Assembly: GCF_000577275.2 (NCBI RefSeq)
Contig: NZ_HG916855.1
Location: 1,798,001-1,862,000 of the forward strand
Origin: Rhizobium favelukesii
Lineage (GTDB): Bacteria > Pseudomonadota > Alphaproteobacteria > Rhizobiales > Rhizobiaceae
DNA length: 64,000 nucleotides
Direction of reading: 5' to 3'
In this document: positions 1-9,067 of the stretch, in pieces
How positions within the stretch are numbered: position 1 is the stretch's first letter
Layout of the letters: every line of letters starts with the position of its first letter
Position numbers and translations under genes: made by a program
Notes under the pieces: generated by a model
Told to the model about the DNA's origin: nothing
Seen by the model: the letters and a program-made list of their open reading frames with translations, nothing else
The model's database searches: none

Positions 1-350
1 AGAGCCTTTCCCAAGCAGGTCTCGTCCATACGACGCTCGGTCCATCGGGCGGCTACCGATTGGCGAAAGCACCGGCCGAGCTGACCTTTCTTGACATCGT
101 CGAGGCCGTGGAGGGTAAGGCGCGAACCTTTATCTGCAACAATATCAGAGCCAACAATCCTTGTCGGCCGCTTGGCTATTGCGAAAGCGGTCCTTGCGCC
201 GTAGCAGGCATCATGTGGGAAGCCGACGAAGCGTGGCGGCAGAAGCTGCGCAGCGTCAGATTATCCGATCTGATAGAGACCTTGTCCAAGGATATTCCCG
301 CCGATCTTTGGAAGAGCAGCTTCGAGTGGGTCCTAGAGAGAGCCGGATGA
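1..350 (+). CDS. Rrf2-family transcriptional regulator, 5' end outside the window
   Basis: C-terminal part (about 115 codons) of an Rrf2-type winged-helix regulator; the start lies left of the window. The visible part opens with the wing (LGPSGGYRL), then the LDIVEAVEG segment usual in the family, then four cysteines spaced C-x8-C-x5-C-x4-C. This is the region where IscR- and NsrR-type members bind an Fe-S cluster, so a redox, iron or NO sensor is possible, but the exact spacing was not matched to a characterised member. The last 18 bases overlap the 3' end of the convergent MscS gene. Targets cannot be seen because the upstream neighbour is missing. Confidence 0.85.
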   Translation, partial: SLSQAGLVHTTLGPSGGYRLAKAPAELTFLDIVEAVEGKARTFICNNIRANNPCRPLGYCESGPCAVAGIMWEADEAWRQKLRSVRLSDLIETLSKDIPADLWKSSFEWVLERAG

Positions 351-1343
351 GCGTAGCTTGACCTCGCCCACGCCGGGCATTGCGTAGAGGTAGCTCTGCG
401 GCGGCATTGCAAGGGATAGGCCGCTTTCCCGGCAGTGACGATGGACAAGATCGATCACTTCGTTCCTCGCCGGCGTTCTATCTGCCGGACTGGTCACGCG
501 AAACTGAAGTTCGGTCTCTACTGCGACAGCGTCGATCCCCTTGAGGGCGACGATCGGCGGTGGGTCCTGCACGATCCGCGTGCAGTCTTGCAGGGCGGTT
601 CGCATCGCCTCCTCGACGAGTTGCGGCCTGTGGGTTGCGGCGATGCGGACGAGCAGCGTGATCTGATGCGTCTCGTCGGGACGGCTGAGATTCGTCAGCC
701 CCACTTTCGCCAGGGCGCTATTGGGCAGAACAACAACGTTATGAGCGCCGGTGAGCAGAAATGTGGAGCGCCAGTTGTTCTCGATGACACGTCCCTCGGT
801 CCCATCGCTAAGCACGATCCAGTCGCCAATGACAAAGGGCCGCCCCAATGTCAGGGCGATGCCTGAGAAGACGTCGCCGAGCGTATTCTGCAGCGCAAGG
901 CCGAAGATGATGGCGACCACGCCGGAGGTCGCGACCAGGGTGCCGATGGGCGCTTTGAAGACGAAGCCGAGGATGGACAGGGCGACTGCGAGATAGACAA
1001 CGGCAACGATCAGATCCTGCAGCAGCCGGGCTTCTCGCGGCCGTCGCTCCAGAACGATATAGATGCGCACGAAGCCGATCAGGGTCCATGCAAGGTGTGT
1101 CCACCATAAGACCCGGGCGCTGATGGACAGAAATGCCGTCGTGCCTGTCAGATGTGTCTCCTCGACGCGATGCGGCAGGATGCCTGCAAGGGCGAGGACA
1201 GCGGTCATGCGTGCGAAAAACAGGATCTGAACGACCAGCCTGGCGGTCGGGCGGCCACGACCCTGGAGATGCCATACGATAATGCCGGCAACGCCCAGAA
1301 GATTGATCAGAACAAGCGGCAACGAGAGTTGTTCGTTGAACAT
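333..1343 (-). CDS. Small-conductance mechanosensitive channel, MscS family
   Basis: Inner-membrane channel of the MscS family, which opens on membrane tension to release solutes during osmotic downshock. The 336-residue protein has hydrophobic segments near residues 8-25, 38-56, 75-95 and 108-127. A glycine/alanine-rich pore helix follows (about 132-165) with the typical ALQNTLGDVFSG and GRPFVIGDW signatures, then the beta domain with PNS (residues VVLPNSAL) and a soluble C-terminal domain. It is somewhat longer than the E. coli MscS (286 residues) because of one extra N-terminal membrane segment. GGAG lies six bases before the chosen ATG. It overlaps the convergent Rrf2 gene by 18 bases and has no obvious operon partner. 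Confidence 0.9.
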   Translation of the reverse strand: MFNEQLSLPLVLINLLGVAGIIVWHLQGRGRPTARLVVQILFFARMTAVLALAGILPHRVEETHLTGTTAFLSISARVLWWTHLAWTLIGFVRIYIVLERRPREARLLQDLIVAVVYLAVALSILGFVFKAPIGTLVATSGVVAIIFGLALQNTLGDVFSGIALTLGRPFVIGDWIVLSDGTEGRVIENNWRSTFLLTGAHNVVVLPNSALAKVGLTNLSRPDETHQITLLVRIAATHRPQLVEEAMRTALQDCTRIVQDPPPIVALKGIDAVAVETELQFRVTSPADRTPARNEVIDLVHRHCRESGLSLAMPPQSYLYAMPGVGEVKLRSSGSL

Positions 1344-1416
1344 GGCAGGCTCCGATCGCGAGGTTGGCCCTGTGCGGCGGGGCCGTGTGTGCGATCAACA
1401 CCCGGCCCGCCCTGAC

Positions 1417-1836
1417 TTACTTCTTTAAGGGATAGGTCAGTTCCTTCTCGCCGGTGTCAACCACGAAGACCGCAAGCAGCTTTGCAGGCTTTGTCTTGCT
1501 GCCGTTTGCGCTGACGCCATGACGGTCGCCGGGCATCTCCGAAAAGCTCTCTCCCGCACGATAGGTTTTCACCGGCCCATCATTGACCTGGCTACGGATG
1601 GAGCCTTCCAGCACCATTGCATAGATGAAGGCGGAATTCGGATGGGTGTGGCCCTCGGAAAAGCCACCTGGACCATATTCGACCAGGACACCCTTGATGC
1701 TCTTGCCCGGAACGTTCGGCAGTTCGTGCTCATAGACGAGCGTGACCTTGGAAGCCTTGCCGCCGGCGTCATCGGCAAAAGCTGCGTTGAATGATAGCGC
1801 TGCGAGGGCAGCTGCGACGAAGATCGACTTCATCAT
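1417..1836 (-). CDS. Exported cupin-domain protein
   Basis: Small single-domain cupin, 139 residues, with a cleavable signal peptide (hydrophobic segment about residues 5-17, cleavage near AFA-DD), so periplasmic. Cupin motif 1 is visible as GGFSEGHTHPNSAFIYAMVLEG and motif 2 as PGDRHGVSANG. The histidines of these motifs would bind a metal. The longer reading frame extends 30 codons upstream, but GGAA at suitable distance favours the ATG-ATG pair used here. It is the last gene of a minus-strand run with the NAD(P)-binding protein and the AhpD-like protein, all facing away from the LysR gene. The substrate is unknown; such proteins often accompany stress- or quinone-related oxidoreductases. 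Confidence 0.8.
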   Translation of the reverse strand: MMKSIFVAAALAALSFNAAFADDAGGKASKVTLVYEHELPNVPGKSIKGVLVEYGPGGFSEGHTHPNSAFIYAMVLEGSIRSQVNDGPVKTYRAGESFSEMPGDRHGVSANGSKTKPAKLLAVFVVDTGEKELTYPLKK

Positions 1837-1898
1837 AATCGAGGTTCCTTTCATAGTTGGCCGCTGCGCCTTAAGAATTATGGCGCAGCGGCGTTCCG

Positions 1899-2651
1899 TT
1901 ATTTCCGCGCGGAGGTTGGGAACCATTGCTCGAAGGTGATCCGTCCCAGGCGTGGATTGTTGTCCGAGACCAGCGAACCATCCGCCAGCCGGGCGCCAAA
2001 GTAACGCGCCTCGGGATCCGGCTCGACCTTGCGGGCATCACCCGTGGCCTTGAGGTAGCGAGCAACGAGTTCGTTGAGCCGGAAGCGCTCCGGGCCGGCG
2101 ATCTCGATCGTGCCATTGACCGGTGGAGCGAGCGCAACGTCGGCCATGGCATCGGCGACGTCATCGGAAGCGATCGGCTGCACATGGGCCGGTGACAGGT
2201 GAACCGTATCGCCGACCGTGCCGGATTGCGCGATGCCGCTCAAGAACTCCATGAACTGCGTCGAATGAACGATCGTGTAAGGAACGCCCGAGGCCTTGAT
2301 CAGCTTTTCCTGGGCTAGCTTGCCGCGGAAGTAGCCGCTCTCCTGCAGCCGTTCGGTCCCGACCACCGAAAGCGCGATATGGTGTTTGACGCCGGCAGAC
2401 CTCTCTGCCGCGAACAGATTGCGGCCCGAGGTTTCGAAGAATTCCAGCACCGCCTTGTCCTCGAAAGAGGGCGAGTTGGCGAGGTCGACAACGACCTCGG
2501 CGCCGGCGAGCGCCTCGGCCAGCCCTTCACCGGTGATCGTGTTGACGCCGGTATTCGGAGAGGCGGCAATCACCTCATGACCTTGCTTGCGCAGGCGCTC
2601 GACCGTCTTGGACCCAATAAGGCCGGTCCCGCCAATGATGACGATTTTCAT
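1899..2651 (-). CDS. NAD(P)-binding oxidoreductase, atypical SDR (NmrA-like)
   Basis: Rossmann-fold protein of 250 residues opening with MKIVIIGGTGLIGSK, the glycine-rich nucleotide-binding loop of NmrA/NAD(P)H-binding atypical SDR proteins. It lacks a clear YxxxK catalytic pair, as is common in this subgroup, so it may reduce a quinone-like or carbonyl compound or act as a sensor. The frame is open 49 codons further upstream, but the glycine loop and a GGGAG ribosome site eight bases before this ATG fix the start. It sits between the AhpD-like gene (58 bases upstream) and the cupin gene, probably in one LysR-controlled operon. Confidence 0.85.
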   Translation of the reverse strand: MKIVIIGGTGLIGSKTVERLRKQGHEVIAASPNTGVNTITGEGLAEALAGAEVVVDLANSPSFEDKAVLEFFETSGRNLFAAERSAGVKHHIALSVVGTERLQESGYFRGKLAQEKLIKASGVPYTIVHSTQFMEFLSGIAQSGTVGDTVHLSPAHVQPIASDDVADAMADVALAPPVNGTIEIAGPERFRLNELVARYLKATGDARKVEPDPEARYFGARLADGSLVSDNNPRLGRITFEQWFPTSARK

Positions 2652-2709
2652 CGGACTTCTCCCTTCAGGGCGGCCATCGGCCGCTATTGATGGCTTTGAG
2701 GTCGCAAGC

Positions 2710-3189
2710 TCAGTTGAGGCCGGCCTTGTCGAGGCCGTAGGCCTTGTCTGCAGAACCGGGGACTGCCTTGAACGCGATGCTGGCGCGGTTCCAGGCATTG
2801 ATCACCATGATCGAGAATGTCAGGTCGGAAATGTCCTTCTCCGAGAGCTGGCTGCGGACCCGCTCGTAGAGTTCGTCGGGGATGCCGCCTTCAGGAAGGT
2901 TCGTGACTGCTTCGGTCCAGGCAAGTGCAGCCCGCTCGCGCGGGACAAAGAGGTTGGATTCACGCCAGATCGCCACGTGATAGAGGCGCAGTTCGCTCTC
3001 GCCATGGATCTTGGCTTCCTTGACATACATGTCGAGGCAGAAGCCGCAACCGTTAATCTGTGAAGCGCGGATGTTCACGAGGTCACGAATTTTCTGTTCT
3101 ATGACGCTGTCCTTCAGGCCCAAGCTGAGGTCTGAGAGCTTCTTGAAGAACTCGGGTGATTGCTGTGCGTAATTGAGGCGCTGTGTCAT
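2710..3189 (-). CDS. Carboxymuconolactone decarboxylase / AhpD-family protein
   Basis: 159-residue protein of the CMD/AhpD family. The AhpD-type active site is visible: Cys48-Gly-Phe-Cys51 followed by His62 (GCGFCLDMYVKEAKIHGE), the arrangement used for peroxide or organic hydroperoxide reduction and disulfide exchange in AhpD-like proteins. The length is right for a single-domain member. It is the first gene of the minus-strand operon with the NAD(P)-binding and cupin genes, divergent from a LysR gene 124 bases away. The set resembles oxidant- or quinone-responsive operons found widely in Rhizobiales; the inducer is not evident. Confidence 0.9.
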   Translation of the reverse strand: MTQRLNYAQQSPEFFKKLSDLSLGLKDSVIEQKIRDLVNIRASQINGCGFCLDMYVKEAKIHGESELRLYHVAIWRESNLFVPRERAALAWTEAVTNLPEGGIPDELYERVRSQLSEKDISDLTFSIMVINAWNRASIAFKAVPGSADKAYGLDKAGLN

Positions 3190-3205
3190 GTCTTTCTCCT
3201 ATTAA

Positions 3206-3295
3206 GGATATCATGTCTCCTTATGGACATATGATATCCGTAATGTCTGGACAGTAAAGCTCTTCCGACCTAAACTGCGACATAAGGCTTATGTC
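3206..3295. promoter_or_regulatory. Divergent promoter region with two inverted repeats, candidate LysR operators
   Basis: Between the AhpD-like gene and the LysR gene two clear inverted repeats are seen. One is GGATATCAT (3206-3214) facing ATGATATCC (3231-3239), perfect over nine bases. The other is GACATAA (3279-3285) facing TTATGTC (3289-3295), perfect over seven bases. Both contain the element CTTATG/CATAAG or a close variant, which suits a single LysR-type regulator bound at two sites. The second repeat starts 35 bases before the LysR start codon, where an autoregulatory site would be expected. Confidence 0.55.
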
Positions 3296-3313
3296 AAAAC
3301 GTATGGGGGACAG

Positions 3314-4213
3314 ATGGACATCGTATCTGCGCTGAGAGCCTTTCTGCGCGTTGCAGAGACAGGCTCGTTTTCTGCAGCGGCAATCGATCTCGATCTCACA
3401 CAGCCAGCAGTCTCCCGGCAGGTTTCCGCACTGGAAGGACATCTCAACACGCGCCTGCTGCATCGTACGACAAGTGCGCTTGCCCTGACCGTCGAAGGTG
3501 AACAAATGATCGCGATGGCGCTACGGGTGGTCGAGGCAGTGGACGCTCTCAACGAAGCCTCCTGCGTCGAGACAGCCATGGCGTCCGGCCGAGTGCGGCT
3601 TACCCTGCCCGCGCCCCTTGGTCTTTATGTCAGCGACCGCCTCCCGGGACTGCTCGAACGCCATCCCGCACTGTCGGTCGAACTGATTTTTCGCGAGGAG
3701 CCGTCCGATTTGATCGGCGATGGCATCGATCTCGAAGTGCGGCTTGGCGCGGTCTCGGACAGTACCTTAATGTGCCGGCGGATCGGCTGGACGACCGCCT
3801 TTCTCGTCGCGGCGCCGTGCTACCTGGAACGACACAGTATGCCCAAAGCGCCGGATGACATTGGTGACCATCAATGCATCTGCTACAGCCGCGCCGGAGA
3901 TGGACGGTCGTGGTCGTTTTCCGATGGGTCGGACGAGATTTCCGTGCGCATCGCACCGCGTCTGGTGGCCAACAATGCCGTGGCGGTACATCGCGCAGTG
4001 TTGACGGGGGGCGGTCTTGCCGTGCTTTCGCATCTCCTTGCCAGCCCAGACATCGAGGCTGGCAGGCTCATGAAGGTGATGCCAGAATTTCCGCCCGCGC
4101 GCCTGCCAATCAATGTCGTCTATCCGTCGCGCAAGAGCCTGCCGTTGCGGGTCCGCACAGTCCTCGATTTCCTGGCACAGGTGGTCAAGGAGGACCCATT
4201 GATGGCATCCTAG
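3314..4213 (+). CDS. LysR-family transcriptional regulator
   Basis: 299 residues, the normal LysR size. The N-terminal helix-turn-helix is plain (LRAFLRVAETGSFSAAAIDL, then LTQPAVSRQVSALE, about residues 6-45). It is followed by the inducer-binding domain (about 90-290) with the family pattern DxxLRLG-like segment LEVRLG. GGGGA precedes the ATG. It is divergent from the AhpD-like/NAD(P)-binding/cupin operon, its likely target, and is followed 62 bases later by a 2-hydroxyacid dehydrogenase gene on the same strand. The residues give no hint of the effector. Confidence 0.92.
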   Translation: MDIVSALRAFLRVAETGSFSAAAIDLDLTQPAVSRQVSALEGHLNTRLLHRTTSALALTVEGEQMIAMALRVVEAVDALNEASCVETAMASGRVRLTLPAPLGLYVSDRLPGLLERHPALSVELIFREEPSDLIGDGIDLEVRLGAVSDSTLMCRRIGWTTAFLVAAPCYLERHSMPKAPDDIGDHQCICYSRAGDGRSWSFSDGSDEISVRIAPRLVANNAVAVHRAVLTGGGLAVLSHLLASPDIEAGRLMKVMPEFPPARLPINVVYPSRKSLPLRVRTVLDFLAQVVKEDPLMAS

Positions 4214-4275
4214 AGCACAAAGCACTTGCTAAAATCTGCGCGCATCATCATCCTGCGGGCAACTTGGGAGGAGCC

Positions 4276-5301
4276 ATGAGCCGCAACATTATCCTTGTCG
4301 ATCCGCTTCCGCGGACGCTCGATCTCATCATGACGCCGGATGTTCGCCGCCGTCTGGCACAGCTGGGAGAGGTCGTCGTCCGCGAAGATCGCCAGATGCC
4401 GGCAGAACAGGTCGAAGCCCTGTTGCCGGACACGGTGCTGATCTTCGGCCAGACCGACATGCCGAAGGAGCGCCTGGATCGCGCCCCTCGGCTAAAGGCC
4501 ATCATCAATGTCGAGTCGAACTTCCTGCCGAATATCGATTACCAGGCCTGTGTCGAGCGTGGTATCTGGGTGATCACGCCGGCATCGGCCTTTGCGTCGC
4601 CGGTGGCCGAAGCCGCGCTTGGCATGGCAATTGATCTTGCCCGTGGCATCACCAAGGCCGATAGGCAGTCGCGAGCGGGCGCCGAAGAGTACGGCCTTGC
4701 CGGAAACGACGAGACATTTCGTTTTTCCGGCGCACCGGTCGGCCTGATCGGTTTTGGAGATCTGGGGCGCCAGTTGCGGGATCTTATCCGGCCGTTTCGC
4801 AATACCGTGCGCGTCTTTGATCCTTGGCTGCCGGCCGAGATCGTCGAGCGGCTCGACTGCACGCCGGCATCACTGGATGAAGTACTTTGCGAAAGCCGCG
4901 TCGTCTTCGTCTTTGCCGGTGTAACCAGCGAGAACGAAGGGTTCATCGGCCGGCGTGAATTCGCAATGATGCAACCGGGCTCCGCCTTCCTGCTGATGAG
5001 CCGTGCGGCCGTCGTCGATTTTCCTGCCATGCTCGACGCAGTGAGATCTGGCCATATCCGCGCCGCGACGGATGTCTTTCCAGATGAGCCGGTCGCTCCC
5101 GACGATCCCGTCCGCAAGGTGGAGGGGTTGTTGCTATCTGCACATCGCACCGGCGGTACGCGAGATGCCTTCTACGCGCTTGGCTCGATGGCTGTCGCTG
5201 ATGCGGAGCTCATCATGAAAGGCCTGCCGCCGCAGCTTTGCCGAAGGGCGGATCCGGCGACGGCAAACCGGTTGCGTTCCAAGCCGGTCAGTGTTTCCTA
5301 A
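4276..5301 (+). CDS. D-isomer-specific 2-hydroxyacid dehydrogenase family protein
   Basis: 341-residue NAD(P)-dependent dehydrogenase. The Rossmann loop GFGDLG lies at residues 159-164, and the catalytic set is at the expected places: Arg243 (SRAAVVD), Glu271 (DVFPDEP) and His290 (SAHRTGGT). The reaction is oxidation of a D-2-hydroxyacid or the reverse; phosphoglycerate, glyoxylate/hydroxypyruvate or formate as substrate cannot be told apart here. The frame is open far upstream, inside the LysR gene, but a GGGAGGAG ribosome site six bases before this ATG and the conserved N terminus set the start. It could be co-transcribed with the LysR gene. Confidence 0.88.
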   Translation: MSRNIILVDPLPRTLDLIMTPDVRRRLAQLGEVVVREDRQMPAEQVEALLPDTVLIFGQTDMPKERLDRAPRLKAIINVESNFLPNIDYQACVERGIWVITPASAFASPVAEAALGMAIDLARGITKADRQSRAGAEEYGLAGNDETFRFSGAPVGLIGFGDLGRQLRDLIRPFRNTVRVFDPWLPAEIVERLDCTPASLDEVLCESRVVFVFAGVTSENEGFIGRREFAMMQPGSAFLLMSRAAVVDFPAMLDAVRSGHIRAATDVFPDEPVAPDDPVRKVEGLLLSAHRTGGTRDAFYALGSMAVADAELIMKGLPPQLCRRADPATANRLRSKPVSVS

Positions 5302-5408
5302 ACCGCCGGCCATGCGCCTCAGCGGCAGCGCAAGCCCGCATCGGTCAGTTGATCGGTGAACTGGCCGCCCTCTTGTGACGAGTCCCGTCGATGCCGCGGA
5401 CGCTCAGA

Positions 5409-5424
5409 AATTCATCAATGAATT
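5409..5424. promoter_or_regulatory. 16-bp palindrome upstream of the mutase gene
   Basis: AATTCAT-CA-ATGAATT is a perfect inverted repeat of seven bases each side, ending about 73 bases before the methylmalonyl-CoA mutase start codon. Its position suits an operator. No regulator gene is adjacent, so its binding protein is unknown. Confidence 0.4.
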
Positions 5425-5497
5425 ATCTTGGCGCTCTATCGCGCCGCAGGCGGTTAAAATGCTAGCCTGAGGCAAAAGAAGAATGCCGGAGGATAAA

Positions 5498-7636
5498 ATG
5501 ACGAAGAAAACGCTTGGCGACTGGCGGGCTCTTGCCGAGAAAGAGCTGAAGTCCTCGCCGGAGACGCTCGTCTGGAACACGCCAGAAGGGATCGCCGTCA
5601 AGCCGCTCTATACCGAGGGCGACATAGCGGGTGCTCAACACCTCGGATCGCTTCCTGGCTTTGCACCCTTTACCCGCGGCCCGCGCGCGACGATGTATGC
5701 AGGCCGCCCTTGGACAATACGCCAATATGCCGGCTTCTCCACTGCGGAGGCCTCCAATGCCTTCTACCGCAAGGCGCTCGGCGCCGGGCAGCAGGGCGTT
5801 TCGGTTGCCTTCGACCTTGCAACCCACCGCGGCTATGACAGCGATCATCCGCGCGTCGTCGGCGACGTCGGTAAGGCAGGAGTTGCGATCGACAGCGTCG
5901 AAGACATGAAGATCCTCTTCGATGGCATCCCGTTGGAGAAGATCTCTGTCTCCATGACGATGAACGGTGCGGTTATCCCGATATTGGCGAGCTTCATCGT
6001 CGCCGGCGAGGAACAGGGCGTGCCGCGGGCTCAGCTTTCCGGGACCATCCAGAACGACATCCTCAAGGAGTTCATGGTCCGCAACACCTATATCTATCCA
6101 CCCGAACCGTCGATGCGGATCGTTGCCGATATCATCGAATATACCGCAAGAGAGATGCCGAAGTTCAACTCGATCTCGATCTCCGGCTATCACATGCAGG
6201 AAGCCGGCGCGACGCTGGTGCAGGAACTGGCCTTCACGCTCGCCGACGGGCGCGAATATGTTCGTGCTGCGCTCGCCAAGGGATTGAACGTCGACGATTT
6301 TGCCGGCCGCCTCTCCTTCTTCTTTGCCATCGGCATGAACTTCTTCATGGAGGCAGCAAAACTGCGCGCCGCGCGGCTCCTCTGGACGCGGATCATGGAA
6401 GAGTTCAAGCCGGCAAAGGCTTCGTCGCTGATGCTGCGCACCCATTGTCAGACCTCTGGCGTGTCGCTGCAGGAGCAAGATCCCTACAATAATATCATTC
6501 GCACTGCCTTCGAGGCGATGTCGGCAGTGCTGGGCGGCACGCAGTCGCTCCATACCAACTCCTTCGACGAGGCGATCGCGCTGCCGACGGAGTTTTCGGC
6601 ACGCATCGCCCGCAACACGCAGCTTATCCTTCAGCACGAGACGGGCGTGACGAAGGTCGTCGACCCACTTGCCGGCTCCTACTATGTCGAGAGCCTGACA
6701 AATGAACTCGCCGATAAAGCCTGGGCCTTGATCGAGGAGGTCGAGGCGCTCGGCGGGATGACGAAGGCCGTCAACGAGGGCTTGCCCAAGCGGCTCATCG
6801 AGGAAGCGGCGACGCGCCGCCAGGCGGCGGTCGACAAGGGTGACGAGGTCATTGTCGGCGTCAATAAGTACCGGCTCGAGACAGAGGAAGAGATCGAGAC
6901 CTTGGCGATCGACAATGCCGCCGTGCGCACTGCCCAGATCAAGCGTATCGAAGAGACGAAACGTCGCCGCGACGGCACCGCCGTACGAGCTGCCCTCGAC
7001 TTTCTTGCGCAGGTTGCAGATAGCGGCAAGGGGAACCTGCTTGCGGCGGCGATCGACGCGGCGCGCGCGCGTGCGACCATTGGCGAGATATCGGATGCCA
7101 TGCGTCGCGCCTTCGGTGATCACGCGGCCGAGCCAGAGGTCATCAAGGACGTCTATGGTCAAGCCTATCGTGACGAACCCGAGCTGGCAGTACTGAAAGA
7201 TCGCATGAGCGATATCGGCAAGATTCTCGGTCATAGGCCGAAGATCATGGTTGCCAAGCTGGGTCAGGACGGCCACGACCGCGGCGCGAAAGTGATCGCC
7301 TCCGCGTTTGGTGACATCGGCTTCGACGTGTTGGCCGGGCCGCTCTTTCAGACGCCGAAGGAGGCAGCCGAGCTCGCCGTCGCAAACAAGGTACACGTAG
7401 TTGGCATGTCGTCGCTGGCTGCCGGCCACAAGACGCTGGCGCCGCAACTGATCGACGAGCTCAAGGCGCAAGGCGCTGGCGATGTCATCGTGGTGGTCGG
7501 TGGCGTCATTCCGCGGCAGGATTACAAGTTTCTGATGGACCACGGGATCGCCGCCGTATTCGGGCCTGGCACGAATGTTCTGGATGCGGCAAATTCGGTT
7601 CTCGACCTGCTCGAGGGCAAGCGGCGAAACCACTAG
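5498..7636 (+). CDS. bhbA: Methylmalonyl-CoA mutase
   Basis: Adenosylcobalamin-dependent enzyme interconverting (R)-methylmalonyl-CoA and succinyl-CoA, the last step of propionyl-CoA and odd-chain fatty acid use. The 712-residue chain has the TIM-barrel acyl-CoA domain in the first 550 residues ([37 protein letters not shown]) and a C-terminal B12-binding domain whose DGHDRG motif carries the lower axial His near residue 593. It is one full-length catalytic chain, as in the S. meliloti enzyme called bhbA. Two ATGs are possible; the second is used because GGAGG stands five bases before it. The gene stands alone, with no MeaB chaperone or epimerase gene next to it. Confidence 0.95.
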   Translation: MTKKTLGDWRALAEKELKSSPETLVWNTPEGIAVKPLYTEGDIAGAQHLGSLPGFAPFTRGPRATMYAGRPWTIRQYAGFSTAEASNAFYRKALGAGQQGVSVAFDLATHRGYDSDHPRVVGDVGKAGVAIDSVEDMKILFDGIPLEKISVSMTMNGAVIPILASFIVAGEEQGVPRAQLSGTIQNDILKEFMVRNTYIYPPEPSMRIVADIIEYTAREMPKFNSISISGYHMQEAGATLVQELAFTLADGREYVRAALAKGLNVDDFAGRLSFFFAIGMNFFMEAAKLRAARLLWTRIMEEFKPAKASSLMLRTHCQTSGVSLQEQDPYNNIIRTAFEAMSAVLGGTQSLHTNSFDEAIALPTEFSARIARNTQLILQHETGVTKVVDPLAGSYYVESLTNELADKAWALIEEVEALGGMTKAVNEGLPKRLIEEAATRRQAAVDKGDEVIVGVNKYRLETEEEIETLAIDNAAVRTAQIKRIEETKRRRDGTAVRAALDFLAQVADSGKGNLLAAAIDAARARATIGEISDAMRRAFGDHAAEPEVIKDVYGQAYRDEPELAVLKDRMSDIGKILGHRPKIMVAKLGQDGHDRGAKVIASAFGDIGFDVLAGPLFQTPKEAAELAVANKVHVVGMSSLAAGHKTLAPQLIDELKAQGAGDVIVVVGGVIPRQDYKFLMDHGIAAVFGPGTNVLDAANSVLDLLEGKRRNH

Positions 7637-7788
7637 ATTTCGCGCGGTGTGACAACGGTTCGCGGCCAAGCTGTTCGCCGTCGCTGTTCCGTTCTGCGTG
7701 AACGGAGACCGGCGGCTGCTGCTCATGTGCCGCGAAATCGATTCCCTATTCTCGGCTGAAAACTCAGGAGCCTCGAAATCGAGCCGCT

Positions 7789-7805
7789 ATGAAAATTAAT
7801 TTCAT
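7789..7805. promoter_or_regulatory. Candidate RpiR-type operator before the Gfo/Idh-ABC operon
   Basis: ATGAAA-ATTAA-TTTCAT is an AT-rich inverted repeat (six-base arms) in a 260-base non-coding stretch that is otherwise GC-rich. It lies about 90 bases before the first gene of the transporter operon. GAAA...TTTC palindromes are typical of RpiR/MurR-family regulators, and similar GAAA-N4-TTT elements are found in front of the RpiR-containing operon near 16.82-16.90 kb. The link is inferred. Confidence 0.4.
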
Positions 7806-7896
7806 AGTTACAACTTTTCGCGGGATTCGTGTTGACGAGTTCGAATTTTTGTCTCAACTTGACGAAAATAAATTACGTAATGGGAACGAGAACAGC

Positions 7897-9054
7897 ATGA
7901 GAGTGGGAATTATCGGGCTAGGTTTCCGGCTCGGCTATCTTGGCTACGTCTTCAAGTCCGTGGATGAAAGCTTCGAGATCGTGGGTTACGTCGACCCCGA
8001 TCCCGCAGGCCTTCCGGGGCTTGCTGAAAAAGACATTTCCGCCGGCACCGCTTATGCTTCCCCCAAAGAGCTGATCGCCAACGAAAAGCTCGATCTTTTG
8101 ATGATCGGTTCCCCGAACCACTTGCATCTCGATCATATCAGACTTGGCCTCGAAAGTGGCCTGAAGGTCTTCTGCGAAAAGCCGATCGTCACGACGATCG
8201 CAGAGAGCATCGAACTGGCTCGGCTGATGGCAAAGTTCTGTCACGAGCGCCTGATGGTCGGCCTTGTGCTTCGTTACTCCCCACTCTACAAGGACCTGCG
8301 CGCGATTCAGGCGGCAGGCAAGCTCGGCCAGATCGTCTCGATCGAAGCCTCGGAGCACATCGAGCCTTATCACGGCGCCTTCTTCATGCGCGACTGGCGC
8401 CGCTACGAGCGTTATTCCGGCAGCTTCATGCTGGAAAAGTGCTGCCATGACCTCGATCTCTACAACGGCGTCGTCGGTGCCCGGCCTGAGCGCGTTGCAA
8501 GCTTCGGCGGTCGCAAGAGCTTCACGCCGGCCAACGATCCCGCTCGCGAAGGCATCAACGACCTGGAGCTGTTCCATCGCAAACCGAGCGGCTGGATGGG
8601 CTCCGACAAGGTGTTTGATAGCGACGCCGACATTATCGACTATCAGGTGGCGATCGTCGAATACGCCAATGGCGTCGGCATGAACTTCCATACCAACCTC
8701 AATGTTCCCGACCAGTTTCGCCGCTTTGCGATCATGGGATCGCGGGGCATGGCCGAGGGCGATTTCGTCCGCGGCTATCTCGACGTTCATGAGCAGCTGA
8801 CAGGCAAGAAGGTCATCGAGAACAAGTACGCGGCGACCGAGCTGTCGCAGCATTACGGTGCCGACGAACAGATGGCCGCCGACCTGCTCGACAGCGTGCG
8901 CACCGGCACCGAGCTTCCCGTCTCTACACTGAACGCCCTCGAAGCCGGTATTCTCGCCCTGTCCATGGACGAGGCGCGCATGACGAAGGCGGTGGTCGAT
9001 CTGCGCCCGGTGTGGGACAGGTTTGACGAAGCCCTGCACGCAAGAGCGGCTTGA
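7897..9054 (+). CDS. Gfo/Idh/MocA-family oxidoreductase
   Basis: 385-residue NAD(P)-dependent dehydrogenase of the glucose-fructose oxidoreductase / inositol dehydrogenase family. The N-terminal Rossmann domain begins VGIIGLGFRLGYLG. The EKP motif (KVFCEKPIVT, about residues 90-99) with its catalytic Lys is present, and so is the C-terminal alpha/beta domain with the LEKCCHDLDLYN segment carrying the Asp and His used in catalysis. An in-frame ATG 36 codons upstream exists, but those residues do not look like the family. The gene opens an operon with a complete ABC sugar importer, so it probably oxidises the imported sugar or its product. Confidence 0.88.
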   Translation: MRVGIIGLGFRLGYLGYVFKSVDESFEIVGYVDPDPAGLPGLAEKDISAGTAYASPKELIANEKLDLLMIGSPNHLHLDHIRLGLESGLKVFCEKPIVTTIAESIELARLMAKFCHERLMVGLVLRYSPLYKDLRAIQAAGKLGQIVSIEASEHIEPYHGAFFMRDWRRYERYSGSFMLEKCCHDLDLYNGVVGARPERVASFGGRKSFTPANDPAREGINDLELFHRKPSGWMGSDKVFDSDADIIDYQVAIVEYANGVGMNFHTNLNVPDQFRRFAIMGSRGMAEGDFVRGYLDVHEQLTGKKVIENKYAATELSQHYGADEQMAADLLDSVRTGTELPVSTLNALEAGILALSMDEARMTKAVVDLRPVWDRFDEALHARAA

Positions 9055-9067
9055 GGAGGGCGGCAAG

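Noticed and set aside
5462..7726. A 754-codon open frame on the minus strand across the mutase gene
   Set aside because: It mirrors the codon pattern of bhbA in a GC-rich genome, has a composition heavy in Arg, His and Asp unlike real proteins, and shows no family motif.
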